The position numbers were made by a program, and so were the translations under genes. Below, one piece after another: positions 18,904 through 29,559 of a stretch of DNA of 64,000 nt; the stretch's first letter is position 1, and every line of letters begins with the position of its first letter. The stretch is from Streptomyces sp. NBC_00249 (GTDB taxonomy: Bacteria > Actinomycetota > Actinomycetes > Streptomycetales > Streptomycetaceae): assembly GCF_026342355.1 (NCBI RefSeq), contig NZ_JAPEMV010000010.1, positions 124,001 to 188,000 of the forward strand, read 5' to 3'. Below the pieces are notes generated by a model that saw only the letters and a list, made by a program, of their open reading frames with translations, searched no databases and was not told the DNA's origin.

Positions 18904-18983
18904 GTTCGAGCCTCCCTACTGGCGGGGCGGTCGGAAGCGGAAGCCGTTCCGGCCCCCTCCATGCCCCATGGTGGCCAAAATAT

Positions 18984-19005
18984 ATCTCGATGTCAAGATT
19001 CTTGA
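18984..19005. promoter_or_regulatory. candidate MarR operator between tam and marR
   Basis: An AT-rich patch carries the imperfect dyad ATCTCGATGTCAAGAT (18984-18999) overlapping the odd-centred palindrome TCAAGATTCTTGA (18993-19005). The position, between divergent tam and marR, and the size fit a MarR-family site for autoregulation. Confidence 0.55.
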
Positions 19006-19048
19006 TTTGAAGAGACTTCATGTCGACAGACCCCTTACACTGATCGGC

Positions 19049-19546
19049 ATGGAGGACGAGGTCGACCGACTGGTCGCGGCATGGCGGCGAGAGCGCCCTG
19101 ACCTCGACGTGGAACCACTCGAGGTGCTCAGCCGGGTCAGCCGGCTCGCGCGCCACCTCGACCGCGCCCGCAGGCTGGCCTTCTCCGAGCACGGCCTGGA
19201 GCCGTGGGAGTTCGACGTCCTGACCTCGCTGCGGCGCGCGGGAGCGCCCTACCAGCTCTCCCCCGGCCAGCTGCTGACGCAGACGCTCGTCACCTCCGGC
19301 ACCATGACCAACCGCATCGACCGGCTCGCCAAGAAGGGCCTCGTCGAGCGGCTGCCCGACCCCAGCGACCGCCGGGGCGTCCTGGTGCGGCTCACGCCCG
19401 AGGGGCGCGACCGCGCAGACCAGTCGCTCGCCGGGCTGCTGGCCCAGGAACGGGCGATCCTGGCCCAGCTCTCCACGGCCCAGCGCGGCGATCTCGCCGG
19501 GCTGCTACGCCAGTTGACCGCTCCGTTCGACAACATCCCCGGCTAG
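19049..19546 (+). CDS. MarR family transcriptional regulator
   Basis: The 165-residue winged-helix protein has QLLTQTLVTSGTMTNRIDRLAKKGLVERLPDPSDRRGVLVRLTPEG, the recognition helix and beta-wing with the conserved DxRxxxVxLT motif. ATG at 19049 is taken as start from the family length. It lies opposite tam with a dyad between them, so local regulation is likely. Its last 42 bases overlap the 3' end of the convergent LuxR gene. Confidence 0.9.
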   Translation: MEDEVDRLVAAWRRERPDLDVEPLEVLSRVSRLARHLDRARRLAFSEHGLEPWEFDVLTSLRRAGAPYQLSPGQLLTQTLVTSGTMTNRIDRLAKKGLVERLPDPSDRRGVLVRLTPEGRDRADQSLAGLLAQERAILAQLSTAQRGDLAGLLRQLTAPFDNIPG

Positions 19547-20281
19547 CTCCGCCGGCCGCACCCCGGCCCGGCGGGCCAGTGCGACGGCGGCCAGGGTGGA
19601 GTGCACGCCGAGCTTGCCCAGCACGTTCTGCATGTGGGTGCGGACCGTGTGCGGGGACAGGAACAGCCGCGCGGCCACGTCCTTGCGGCCCAGCCCGGCC
19701 ACCATGCAGCGCAGCACCTCGTGTTCGCGCGGGGTGAGGGACTCCACGAGCCGTTCGCTGTCGCTGCGGTGCTTGCGCGCGGCCGTCAGCTCCCGCAGCA
19801 CCCCGGTGAGCAGCGCGGGCGGCAGGTGGGTCTCCTCGCGCAGCACCCCCCGGACCACGGCGAGCAGCCGCGACAGCGAGCAGTCCTTGGCCACCCACCC
19901 GGAGGCTCCCGCCTGGAGGGCGAGCGCGGCCCGGCGCGGGTCGTCCCGCTCGGCGAGGACCACCGTACGGACCGTCGGGTGGGCCAGGCGTACGCCTGCG
20001 ACCAGGGCGATCCCGTCCGACGGGGGCGGCGGCGGGCCGGAGCCCGACTCCCGCTGGGCGGGTACGGCCCCGGTCGCGGGCACGGCGGCGCCGAGGTCGG
20101 CGTCGACGAGCAGCACGTCGAAGCGGCGGCCTTCCGCCGCCGCGCGGTCGAGGCAGCGCGAGGCGGCGGGGCCGCTGCCCGCCGCGGACACGTCCACGTC
20201 GGGCTCGGCCGCGAGTGCGGCCGCCAGAGATTCGGCGAAGATGCGGTGGTCGTCGACCACCAGGACCCGGATACGAACCAC
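19505..20281 (-). CDS. LuxR/NarL-type response regulator
   Basis: The 258-residue protein has a receiver domain (VLVVDDHRIFAESL, FDVLLVDADLG with the phospho-Asp) broken by a Pro-rich insertion (GSGPPPPPSDG). A C-terminal LuxR HTH follows: SLTPREHEVLRCMVAGLGRKDVAARLFLSPHTVRTHMQNVLGKLGV. It starts with GTG at 20281. No kinase is adjacent, although an orphan kinase lies at 7.1-8.4 kb. Overlapping the convergent marR gene by 42 bases is uncommon. Confidence 0.88.
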   Translation of the reverse strand: MVRIRVLVVDDHRIFAESLAAALAAEPDVDVSAAGSGPAASRCLDRAAAEGRRFDVLLVDADLGAAVPATGAVPAQRESGSGPPPPPSDGIALVAGVRLAHPTVRTVVLAERDDPRRAALALQAGASGWVAKDCSLSRLLAVVRGVLREETHLPPALLTGVLRELTAARKHRSDSERLVESLTPREHEVLRCMVAGLGRKDVAARLFLSPHTVRTHMQNVLGKLGVHSTLAAVALARRAGVRPAELAGDVVERSGQLA

Positions 20282-20688
20282 AAAACCCCCAAGGGTCGGG
20301 GAACGGACGACTGCGGGTACGGCGCCCGGACCAGGTGGTCACAGCCGCCGCGGCCGCCGCCGCGACATCTGTGCACTACCCCGGACCGGACGCCGTACCC
20401 GGCGCGTCTCGACCCCTGAATCAACACCGGCCCCCACCGGTGTCACGCATCAGCGTAGGGCCGGCGGCGTCCCGCGGTTGGCCGAATAGCAGAAGTTTTC
20501 CGAGCGATTTTCCAGCGGGACGGTCCGCAACGGCCTTTGCGGTGGCTGGTTTTCGACTGTCCTGAAGGCCCGGGAGGTCTTCCACGGACCGGCGCGTGCC
20601 ACGGGCAGTTGCACGGGGGGCATTTCACCCGGCGTACGCACGCCGGGCGCCCGCGCACAGCGCCCGGCCACCGCGCCCGCCGCACGTA
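20282..20688. other. non-coding gap
   Basis: Together with the hairpin and short tail to 20754, this gap separates the LuxR start and the galE end. It must carry the LuxR promoter and leader. No convincing gene, RNA or repeat was found; open frames here are short and compositionally unlike proteins. Confidence 0.5.
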
Positions 20689-20724
20689 CGCGCGCCCCCC
20701 GTACCGGAGTACGAGGGGCGCGCG
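20689..20724 (-). terminator. terminator after galE
   Basis: A 16-bp stem with one mismatch (CGCGCGCCCCCCGTAC / GTACGAGGGGCGCGCG) and a CGGA loop lies 31 bases past the galE stop. Confidence 0.85.
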
Positions 20725-20754
20725 GACGAAAGGCGAAGGGGCCGTGCGGCGGTC

Positions 20755-21711
20755 TCAGCGCTGCCGGCGGGCGAACTCCCAGGCGTCGGTGACGATGTTC
20801 GTGAGGTCCGAGCGGGTCGGGACCCAGCCGAGGCGCTCCTGCGCGGTGCGCGCGGAGGCGACCAGGACCGCCGGGTCGCCGGGCCGGCGCGGGGCGACGA
20901 CCTCGGGGATCTCCCGGCCGGTGACCTTGCGGACGGTCTCGATGACCTCGCGGACCGAGAAGCCGCTGCCGTTGCCGAGGTTGCAGACCAGGTGCTCGCC
21001 TCCGGCGGCCACCCGCAGCGCGGAGAGGTGGGCCTCGGCGAGGTCGGCGACGTGGATGTAGTCGCGGACGCAGGTGCCGTCGGGCGTCGGGTAGTCCTCG
21101 CCGAACACCGAGATGGACTCCCGCTCGCCCAGGGCCACCTGGAGCACCAGCGGGATCAGGTGGGTCTCGGGGTCGTGGCGCTCGCCGAACGGCCCGTAGG
21201 CGCCGGCGACGTTGAAGTAGCGCAGCGAGACCGCCGAGAGGCCGTGCGCCGCGCACTCCCCCGCGATCATGTGGTCGACGGCCAGCTTCGAGGCGCCGTA
21301 CGGGTTGGTCGGCGCCGTCACCGAGTCCTCGGTCAGCACCCCGTCGGCGGGCTCGCCGTAGGTGGCGGCGGTGGAGGAGAACACGAGCCGCTTCACCCCG
21401 GCCTCCCGCATCGCGGTGAGCAGGGCGAGGGTGCCGCCGACGTTGTTGTCCCAGTACTTGCCGGGGTTGGCGACGGACTCGCCGACCTGCGAGGAGGCCG
21501 CGAAGTGCAGGACCGCGTCGTAGGAGGGGTCCAGGTGGTCGGCGGCGTCCTGGATGCGGCCGTTGACCAGGGTGGCGCCGGGCGGGACGCCCTCGCCGAA
21601 GCCGGTGGAGAGGTTGTCGAGGACGGTGACCTCGTGGCCGGCCTCCAGCAGGTGGGCCGTGACGACACTGCCCACGTATCCGGCACCGCCTGTGACCAGG
21701 TACTTGCTCAC
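20755..21711 (-). CDS. galE: UDP-glucose 4-epimerase
   Basis: The roughly 318-residue extended SDR enzyme interconverts UDP-glucose and UDP-galactose. Visible are the NAD-binding KYLVTGGAGYVGSVV, the SSTAATYG serine region, NPYGASK with the catalytic Tyr-x-x-x-Lys, and SLRYFNVAGAYG. GTG at 21711 is chosen for the well-placed AGGAG. The product feeds cell-envelope polysaccharides and galactose use. It is separate from the gal operon type, since galT and galK are not adjacent. Confidence 0.94.
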   Translation of the reverse strand: MSKYLVTGGAGYVGSVVTAHLLEAGHEVTVLDNLSTGFGEGVPPGATLVNGRIQDAADHLDPSYDAVLHFAASSQVGESVANPGKYWDNNVGGTLALLTAMREAGVKRLVFSSTAATYGEPADGVLTEDSVTAPTNPYGASKLAVDHMIAGECAAHGLSAVSLRYFNVAGAYGPFGERHDPETHLIPLVLQVALGERESISVFGEDYPTPDGTCVRDYIHVADLAEAHLSALRVAAGGEHLVCNLGNGSGFSVREVIETVRKVTGREIPEVVAPRRPGDPAVLVASARTAQERLGWVPTRSDLTNIVTDAWEFARRQR

Positions 21712-21806
21712 TCGCACTCCTACCTCTCGCGGACGCACGCGTACGCGCGTGCAGGAACTGGCTTACCGGATTCCGTGCTTCCGGGGAAATCGCCGGGGCG
21801 TGGAGC

Positions 21807-22505
21807 TCACTGCGCGGACGGCCGCGCCTGCTCCGGACCGGGCGGCACCGCCCGGTCCAGCAGCCCCGTACGGGCGGCCAGCGCGGCGGCCTCCAGCCGT
21901 GAGCCGACGCCCAGCTTCATCAGTACCCGCTGGACATGTGTGCGGGCTGTGCTCGGCGCGATCTCCATCCCGGCGGCGATGAGCCGGGTGTCCTCACCCT
22001 CCGCGACCCGCACGAGCACCTCCACCTCGCGCGGGGTGAGCAGCCGCAGCAGCCGGCTGCCCTCGTCGTCGGGCTGGGCGGAGGGGTTGAGCAGCTCGGC
22101 GAAGGCGGCCTGGAGGAGCTGCGGGGAGATCGCGGCCTCCCCGGCCCGCGCCTTGGCCAGGGCCCGCTCGACGCCCTCGATGCGCTCGTCCTGCCGTACG
22201 TAGCCCGAGGCGCCCGCGGCGAAGGCGGCGGCGATCCCGCGCGGGCTCGGCACCGGTCCGAGGACCACGACGGCGATCTGCGGGCGCTCCCGCTTGATGC
22301 GCGCCACGGGCTCGAAGACCCCTGGTTCCGCGGGGGTCGCCGTGCCGAAGAGGCAGACCTCCGGGGCGCGGCTGACGACCAGTTCGGCCGCGCCCGCGGC
22401 CGGTGCGGCCGCGGCCAGCACCCGGTGCCCGCGCAGCTTCAGGGCCGAGGCGAGCGCCTCGGCCAGCAGCCGGTGCTCGTCGACCACCATGACCCGTACG
22501 CCCAT
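21807..22505 (-). CDS. atypical LuxR-family regulator lacking the receiver Asp
   Basis: The 232-residue protein has a receiver-like domain (VRVMVVDEHRLLAEAL) and a LuxR HTH (LLTPREVEVLVRVAEGEDTRLIAAGMEIAPSTARTHVQRVLMKLGV). At the phosphorylation site, where relatives have LLD, it has EVCLFGTATP, with Gly instead of Asp. One residue of the acidic pair is also changed (DE). It is probably phosphorylation-independent. ATG at 22505 follows GGGAG; a GTG 12 bases earlier is possible. No kinase is nearby. Confidence 0.85.
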   Translation of the reverse strand: MGVRVMVVDEHRLLAEALASALKLRGHRVLAAAAPAAGAAELVVSRAPEVCLFGTATPAEPGVFEPVARIKRERPQIAVVVLGPVPSPRGIAAAFAAGASGYVRQDERIEGVERALAKARAGEAAISPQLLQAAFAELLNPSAQPDDEGSRLLRLLTPREVEVLVRVAEGEDTRLIAAGMEIAPSTARTHVQRVLMKLGVGSRLEAAALAARTGLLDRAVPPGPEQARPSAQ

Positions 22506-22581
22506 CAAGGCTCCCACCCCAGATCCTTCTGACCCGGCAAGCTACACGCTTGTTCGACGGAGCGGGTCCGATACCGCGCGA

Positions 22582-22614
22582 AAGCCCCCGGAAGGACGGA
22601 CCTTCCGGGGGCTT
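22582..22614 (-). terminator. terminator after the PQQ-propeller pair
   Basis: A perfect 14-bp stem (AAGCCCCCGGAAGG / CCTTCCGGGGGCTT) with a 5-base loop lies 20 bases past the stop of the minus-strand gene. Confidence 0.9.
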
Positions 22615-22634
22615 CGGTGTCGCTGCGGGCCGGG

Positions 22635-24329
22635 TCAGCTCGCGGTGAAGGAGATGAACAGGTACTCCGGGTCGCCCGTGTCGATCGTGGACTTGCGGGC
22701 GGTCGTGCGGGCCATGAAGAAACGGCCGTTGTGGTAGCGGAGCTCCGAGTGGTCGATCAGGAAGCCGGACTCGGCCCGCTGGCTGGCCTTCTCGGCGGGG
22801 TTCTTCATCAGCACGGTCTCCTTCATCGTCTTGCCGTCGATGCTGACGACCTGGCCGCCCGCGTCGTACGGGGGCTCCTTGTAGGCGATGATGTTCGGCC
22901 CGTCCATGCGCAGCGGGTACACGGTGAACCGCTCGCCGGCGTCGGCGCGGTCGCTGGTGGGCTTGCCGGTCTCCAGGTCGAAGGAGACGATCTCGTTGGT
23001 CCGGCCGACGGAGGAGGTCGCGCCCTGGTGTTCGTAGGTGGGCAGGTAGAGCTTGCCGTTGCCGACGACCATGCCCGTGCACTTCTCGACGTCGTTGGCC
23101 GGGCAGTGGGGCCCGTAGCTGCCGGAGGCGAGGCTGAGGCGGCTCTTGAGCTGGCCCGCGTCGTCGAGGACGAAGAGGTCGCTGACGTTGGTGGCGTTCT
23201 TGGCGGTGTTGGCCACGTTGGCGGCGATGATCAGCGGCTTGGTGGAGATGATGCCCGCGTAGGGGATGCCGCCGGTGAGCTTGTACGAGTACTTGGGTGC
23301 GCCGGTGGCCGGGTCGAGGAGCTGCGCGTGCAGGGTGGGCTCGGAGGCGCGGCCGCAGGAGCGCATGACGGCCAGGGCCTCGCCGCCCGCGTAGCCGACG
23401 TCGTGGCAGCCCTCGCCGTCGATCTTGGGGGCCCACAGGGACTTGCCGTCGGTGAGGTTCCAGGCCGCGCCGCCGCCGAGGCCGCCCGCGGCGACGGTCT
23501 GGCCGCTGATGGTGACCTCGTCGAAGGAGACGGGCTTGTCGCCGCCGGTGGCGGACTTGGCGGTGGCGGACCACAGGAGCTTGCCGGTGTTCAGGTCGAT
23601 GACGCCGACCTGGGTGCACTGCGGGTACTTCTTCTCCGCGGACGGCATGGCCTCCTCGAAGAGGATGGCCGACTTGTTGTCGCTGACGTGCTTGGTCGCG
23701 CCGCAGACGTTGGCGGGGAGCGCGGTCTCCCACTTCTTGCCGCCGTCGACGAGGTTGTAGCCGACGACCTTCGCAATGTCGGACTTGATGTAGGTGGTGT
23801 CGGTGAGCCAGGAGCCGTCGACGGCGATCAGCTCGGGCGTCTGCGGCAGCGGGACGTTGACCAGGGTCTTCGACTTGGGGTTGGTCGGGACCTTCTCGCT
23901 GCCCGTCCCGGCCGGGCCCTTGTTCGCGTCGGGCGAGCCGCTGGGGCCGTCGGAGGCGGTGGGCTGGTCGGTGCCGCCGTCGTCGTCGCCGGAGACGTAC
24001 CAGAAGCCGCCGCCGATGATCAGGACCATGGCCAGCAGGGCCGCGCCGACGATCATCAGCTGGGTGCGCTTGTCACCGCCGCCGCCCGCCGGGGGCTGCT
24101 GCTGCGCGGCCGGAGCCGCGACGGTGGCCGGCTGCGGGTAGCCGTAGCCGGGGGGCTGCTGCGGCGGGTAGCCGTAGGCCGGCTGGGCCGTGGGCTGCGG
24201 GACGGTCGGCGGCATGGCGGGCGGGGCCGGCGGCATGGGGGGCGGGCCCTGCGGGGGCGGCGGCGTGGGCGCGCCGAAGCCGCCGGAGGGCGGCTGGTGG
24301 GGCGGCGGCGGGGTGTTCGGGGTGCTCAT
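22635..24329 (-). CDS. membrane-anchored PQQ-like beta-propeller protein (copy 1)
   Basis: The 564-residue protein has about 85 Pro/Gly/Gln-rich cytoplasmic residues, one transmembrane helix (LMIVGAALLAMVLIIGGGFWYVS) and an extracellular domain of about 450 residues. The domain holds repeated propeller blades such as GVIDLNTGKLLWSATAK and VSFDLETGKPTSD, as in quinoprotein/BamB-like propellers. No quinoprotein catalytic residues are evident, so it is more likely a binding or sensor domain. It is a close paralogue of the next gene and is co-directional with it across 53 bases. Function unknown. Confidence 0.8.
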   Translation of the reverse strand: MSTPNTPPPPHQPPSGGFGAPTPPPPQGPPPMPPAPPAMPPTVPQPTAQPAYGYPPQQPPGYGYPQPATVAAPAAQQQPPAGGGGDKRTQLMIVGAALLAMVLIIGGGFWYVSGDDDGGTDQPTASDGPSGSPDANKGPAGTGSEKVPTNPKSKTLVNVPLPQTPELIAVDGSWLTDTTYIKSDIAKVVGYNLVDGGKKWETALPANVCGATKHVSDNKSAILFEEAMPSAEKKYPQCTQVGVIDLNTGKLLWSATAKSATGGDKPVSFDEVTISGQTVAAGGLGGGAAWNLTDGKSLWAPKIDGEGCHDVGYAGGEALAVMRSCGRASEPTLHAQLLDPATGAPKYSYKLTGGIPYAGIISTKPLIIAANVANTAKNATNVSDLFVLDDAGQLKSRLSLASGSYGPHCPANDVEKCTGMVVGNGKLYLPTYEHQGATSSVGRTNEIVSFDLETGKPTSDRADAGERFTVYPLRMDGPNIIAYKEPPYDAGGQVVSIDGKTMKETVLMKNPAEKASQRAESGFLIDHSELRYHNGRFFMARTTARKSTIDTGDPEYLFISFTAS

Positions 24330-24382
24330 CGGGCTCTACTGCCTCTCGGTGGGCGGCGCGGTGGGGGGCTCGGTCAGCTCGT

Positions 24383-26098
24383 TCACTTGCCGAAGACCAT
24401 CAGGAGCCTCTCGTCCTTCTTGCCCTCGGCGGTGAGGTTGGTGACGGAGGTGAAGTACCGGCCGTCCTCGAAGGCGCGCAGCGCGGGCGAGAACGAGATG
24501 AAGGTGCCCTCGACCTTGGCGGCGGGGCCCGACGGCATCTTCAGGAGGGTCTTGGGGGCGCCGCCGGCGGCCGCGAGCGCCAGGACCTCGCCGGGTTCGT
24601 CGCGCTTGCCGCCGGTGCGGTAGACGACGAGCTGCCCGTTGGCGGCCTTGATCGGGAAGAAGTTCTTGTTCTCGCCCGCCGGGGTGCGCCACTTGGCCTT
24701 GCCGGTGCCGAGGTCGAAGGCGACGATCTCGTTGTTGTAGCCGGCCTCGGTCGTCGTCCTCAGGTAGAGGGTGTCGCCGTCGACGGTGGAGTTGCCGCAG
24801 CCCTGGAGGTCGTCGGAGCTGCTGTTGCCGCAGTTCATCTCGAAGGAGCCCTCGGCCTGCATGCTGGCGCGCTTCTTGCCGTCTGCGGTGAGGGAGAGGA
24901 TCCCCCGCCCCTTCCCCCCGAATTCCAGGACGCCGACGTCGAGGACGATGGGGGAGACGGAGTAGACGCCCTTGACGATGTAGCCCTTGGGGAGCTTGTA
25001 GGACCAGGTGGTCTTGCCGGTGACCGGGTCGGCGTCCTGGACCTCCTGGGTCTTGTCGGCGTCCATGCAGGTGGCGAAGCCGAGCATCTTGCCGTTGCCG
25101 GCCGCGTAGGAGGTGGGCTGGCAGCCCGTGGGGCCGCTGTTGGAGAAGAGCTTGTCGCCGGTGCTGATCCGGTAGGCGCTGCTGCCGGCCATGCGGTTGA
25201 TGGCGACGGTGTCGCCGGTGAGGGTCGGCGCGACGGAGCCGCCGCCGCCGTCGAAGACGTTCTCCTTGATGATCGGCTTCGTCCAGCCCTCCTTGCCGGC
25301 CTTCAGGTCGATCAGCTTCATCTGGTTGCAGTCGGCGCTGGAGCCCTCGCCGTCCCTGACGACGAGGACGGTCTTGCCGTCACCGGTCATCTGGTCGGTG
25401 AGCCCGCAGATCTCCGTCTTGACGTCGAGCTTCCACTTCTCCTTGCCGTCGGTCACCGCGTACCCGTAGAGGGCCTTGTCGATGGTCTTGACGACGGTGT
25501 CGCCGACCACCCACTGGCCCTTGGTGGGGATGCCGGCGCCGGGGCCCTGGAGCTTGGCGGTCTTGAGCCACAGGACCTTGTCCTCGCCGGGCTTGCGCTC
25601 CGCGTTGAGGTCGGTCTGCTCGGTGCGGCCGCCGCCGGTGCCGTCGCCCTGGTCCACGGACGGGGAGGCGGAGGGCTTGGCGTCGGCGGGCGCGGAACCC
25701 TGCGCGACGGGCGGCTTCGGCGTCTCGCGCTCGTCCCCGGCCAGGACGAAGTACCCGCCGGTGCCGAGGACGAGCACACCCGCGACGGCGGCCGCGATCA
25801 GGATCGCGGCCTTGCGCCGGCCCGCGCCGGGGCCGGCGGGGCCTCCGGTGACGGGCATCGGGGCGGTCTGCGGGAAGGCGTAGCCCTGCGGCGACGTCGG
25901 CGGGTGCGGGACGGCCGGCTGCATCGGGGCCGTCGGCGGCTGCGGCGGCGGTGGGGGCTGCTGGCCGGCCGGCGGCTGCTGGGCGTACGGGTTGGCGCCC
26001 TGCGGCGGGTACCCGTAGCCGGGCTGCGGCGGGCCTGGCAAGTGGCCGTAACCGGAAGGTGTCGGCGGCTGGTTCGGCGGCTGGGGCGGCTCGGTCAT
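24383..26098 (-). CDS. membrane-anchored PQQ-like beta-propeller protein (copy 2)
   Basis: The 571-residue paralogue of the downstream gene has the same plan. A Pro-rich N-terminal tail comes first (GYGYPPQGANPYAQQPP), then a transmembrane helix near residues 93-113 (AAILIAAAVAGVLVLGTGGYFVLAG). An extracellular propeller follows with blades such as MKLIDLKAGKEGWTKPI and IVAFDLGTGKAKWRTPAG. Several Cys (ICGL, SADCNQM, ATCMDAD, MNCGN) could form disulfides outside the cell. The pair arose by tandem duplication and likely forms one transcription unit; role unknown. Confidence 0.8.
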   Translation of the reverse strand: MTEPPQPPNQPPTPSGYGHLPGPPQPGYGYPPQGANPYAQQPPAGQQPPPPPQPPTAPMQPAVPHPPTSPQGYAFPQTAPMPVTGGPAGPGAGRRKAAILIAAAVAGVLVLGTGGYFVLAGDERETPKPPVAQGSAPADAKPSASPSVDQGDGTGGGRTEQTDLNAERKPGEDKVLWLKTAKLQGPGAGIPTKGQWVVGDTVVKTIDKALYGYAVTDGKEKWKLDVKTEICGLTDQMTGDGKTVLVVRDGEGSSADCNQMKLIDLKAGKEGWTKPIIKENVFDGGGGSVAPTLTGDTVAINRMAGSSAYRISTGDKLFSNSGPTGCQPTSYAAGNGKMLGFATCMDADKTQEVQDADPVTGKTTWSYKLPKGYIVKGVYSVSPIVLDVGVLEFGGKGRGILSLTADGKKRASMQAEGSFEMNCGNSSSDDLQGCGNSTVDGDTLYLRTTTEAGYNNEIVAFDLGTGKAKWRTPAGENKNFFPIKAANGQLVVYRTGGKRDEPGEVLALAAAGGAPKTLLKMPSGPAAKVEGTFISFSPALRAFEDGRYFTSVTNLTAEGKKDERLLMVFGK

Positions 26099-26185
26099 CA
26101 GCGCATACCTTCGGCTTCAGGCGGTCGGAAAGGGCAAAGAGGTCATGAAGAACCGACCCTTTCTATCACTGGTGGCCGACATGCG

Positions 26186-26228
26186 ACGGGCCGGTCGGAC
26201 CCCTGTTCCCAAGGTCGGACCGGCCCGT
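26186..26228 (-). terminator. terminator after the ABC-F gene
   Basis: Arms ACGGGCCGGTCGGACC and GGTCGGACCGGCCCGT pair at 14 of 16 positions. The hairpin lies between the ABC-F stop and the next minus-strand gene. Confidence 0.75.
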
Positions 26229-26274
26229 GACTCGGCCGTTATCGGGTCGCTCGGACCCTGAACGGACCGGGAAC

Positions 26275-28071
<1,797 letters not shown>

Positions 28072-28099
28072 CAGACGCGCTCCAGGGAAGGGGTGTGGA

Positions 28100-29425
28100 T
28101 CAGCCCCTCAGCCTAACCGTTCGAGGTGAGGCGGACCGTTCCACCAGCAGCCAGCCGCCGCACGCCATCACCAGGGCGGCCGGAGCGGTGACCGGGAGGG
28201 CCACCAGGGTGGCGCTGTGCCCCTCCAGGATCCCGCCGAGACCCGTCATCGACAGGCCGAGGATCCCCAGCAGGCAGAGGGTGATCCCGAGGGCGGCGAC
28301 GGGCCCGCTGCCGGTGCCCCCGGCGCTCCGCACGGGGGCCTCGAAGCGGCGGAAGGCTGCCACCAGCAGGGCGGTCAGGGCGGCGGCCAGCAGGATCCGC
28401 ACCGGTACCTGCGCCCACCAGGCGCCGGTGGCGGGCTCGGGGAGGGCCAGGCCGAGGGCGAGCTGGGCGGCGTACACGGCCAGCATCGCGGTGAGGTGCC
28501 ACAGGAAGGCCGTCATGGCGATGCCGTTCGCGGCGACGACACCGCGCCAGACGCGGGGCCGCTCCAGCCAGGCACCGGCGGGCCGGGCCAGCAGTTGCAC
28601 GGCGCCGACGAGCCACAGGCCGTGGCAGAGCAGGGCGAGGGTCGGCGGGGCCATGTTGGAGACCTTCTCGCCGGGCATCCCGACCATGGACAGCGGGTAC
28701 GGCCCGGCCGCGACGAGCAGCACGGCCCCGCCGAGCCCGGCGGCGGCCGGCACGGCCGGCCGGGTGATGCGGCCGTCGGCGCGCAGGAAGCCGAGCTGGT
28801 GCACGGCCAGCCACACGAAGGCGAAGTTCAGGAACTCCACGTACGGCACCCCGAGCGCGAAGCGCAGGACGTCGACCAGGGCCGCGGCCGCGGCGAGCGC
28901 GGCGAAGACCGCCCAGCCGTGGCGCTGGTGCAGCCTCAGCAGGGGCGGGGTGAAGGCCACCATCGCCAGGTAGATCCCGATGAACCACAACGGCTGCGTG
29001 ATCATCCGCAGCGCGGCCCCGGCCAGCGGGCCGTCGCCCGCCCCGGCGAGCTGCACGAGGACGGCGCCGGCCGTCCAGAGCAGCACGAACACCAGGGTGG
29101 GCCGCAGCAGCCGCTGGAGGCGGGCGCGCAGGAAGGCGGCGTAGACGGGCCGGCCGTCGCCGGCGCGGCGCTCCAGGGAACGGTACGAGAGGGCGTGCGA
29201 GAACCCGCCGACGAAGAAGAACACCGGCATGATCTGGAGCCCCCAGGTGAGGGCCTGGAGCGGGGGCACGAGGGCGAGCAGGTTCCCTATCCCGTCGCCA
29301 CTGACGGCGGCCATCAGCCAGTGGCCGAGCAGGACGGTCCCGAGGGACGCGACCCGCAGCAGGTCGACGTAGCGGTCCCGGGTGGCGGGGGTGGCCCCGG
29401 CCATGTCGCGTGCGCTGACTGTCAT
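28100..29425 (-). CDS. membrane acyltransferase family 3 protein
   Basis: The 441-residue protein has about ten transmembrane segments. It shows RDRYVDLLRVASLGTVLLGHWLM at the N terminus (Acyl_transf_3, with the usual early His) and PVFFFVGGFSHALSYRS. These enzymes O-acylate cell-wall glycans, antibiotics or other carbohydrates; the substrate is unknown. It lies 28 bases upstream of the ABC-F gene and is likely in an operon with it. An intergenic repeat at 29501-29559 precedes it. Confidence 0.85.
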   Translation of the reverse strand: MTVSARDMAGATPATRDRYVDLLRVASLGTVLLGHWLMAAVSGDGIGNLLALVPPLQALTWGLQIMPVFFFVGGFSHALSYRSLERRAGDGRPVYAAFLRARLQRLLRPTLVFVLLWTAGAVLVQLAGAGDGPLAGAALRMITQPLWFIGIYLAMVAFTPPLLRLHQRHGWAVFAALAAAAALVDVLRFALGVPYVEFLNFAFVWLAVHQLGFLRADGRITRPAVPAAAGLGGAVLLVAAGPYPLSMVGMPGEKVSNMAPPTLALLCHGLWLVGAVQLLARPAGAWLERPRVWRGVVAANGIAMTAFLWHLTAMLAVYAAQLALGLALPEPATGAWWAQVPVRILLAAALTALLVAAFRRFEAPVRSAGGTGSGPVAALGITLCLLGILGLSMTGLGGILEGHSATLVALPVTAPAALVMACGGWLLVERSASPRTVRLRG

Positions 29426-29500
29426 GACCCCACGGTGCCGGGTCCTGCCGTCGGCCCGACAGGGCCCGGATACTCAACTCCCGCCTAGGTACGAGCCCGA

Positions 29501-29559
29501 CGCAGCGGCGCGAAGCCGGGGAGGCCGCTCGCGGCCGCACCGCGCGAGCGGCGCGTCAA
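29501..29559 (-). repeat. stop-codon-associated intergenic repeat (copy after ispE)
   Basis: Read on the minus strand it begins TTGACGCGCCGCTCGCGCGG and is nearly identical over about 58 bases to 44705-44763. The TGA of ispE is part of it. Its inner part forms a GCCGCTCGCG/CGCGAGCGGC stem. Confidence 0.8.

Noticed and set aside
22635..26098. PQQ-dependent dehydrogenases
   Set aside because: The propeller repeats are present, but I saw no quinoprotein active-site residues and the plan is a one-helix membrane anchor.
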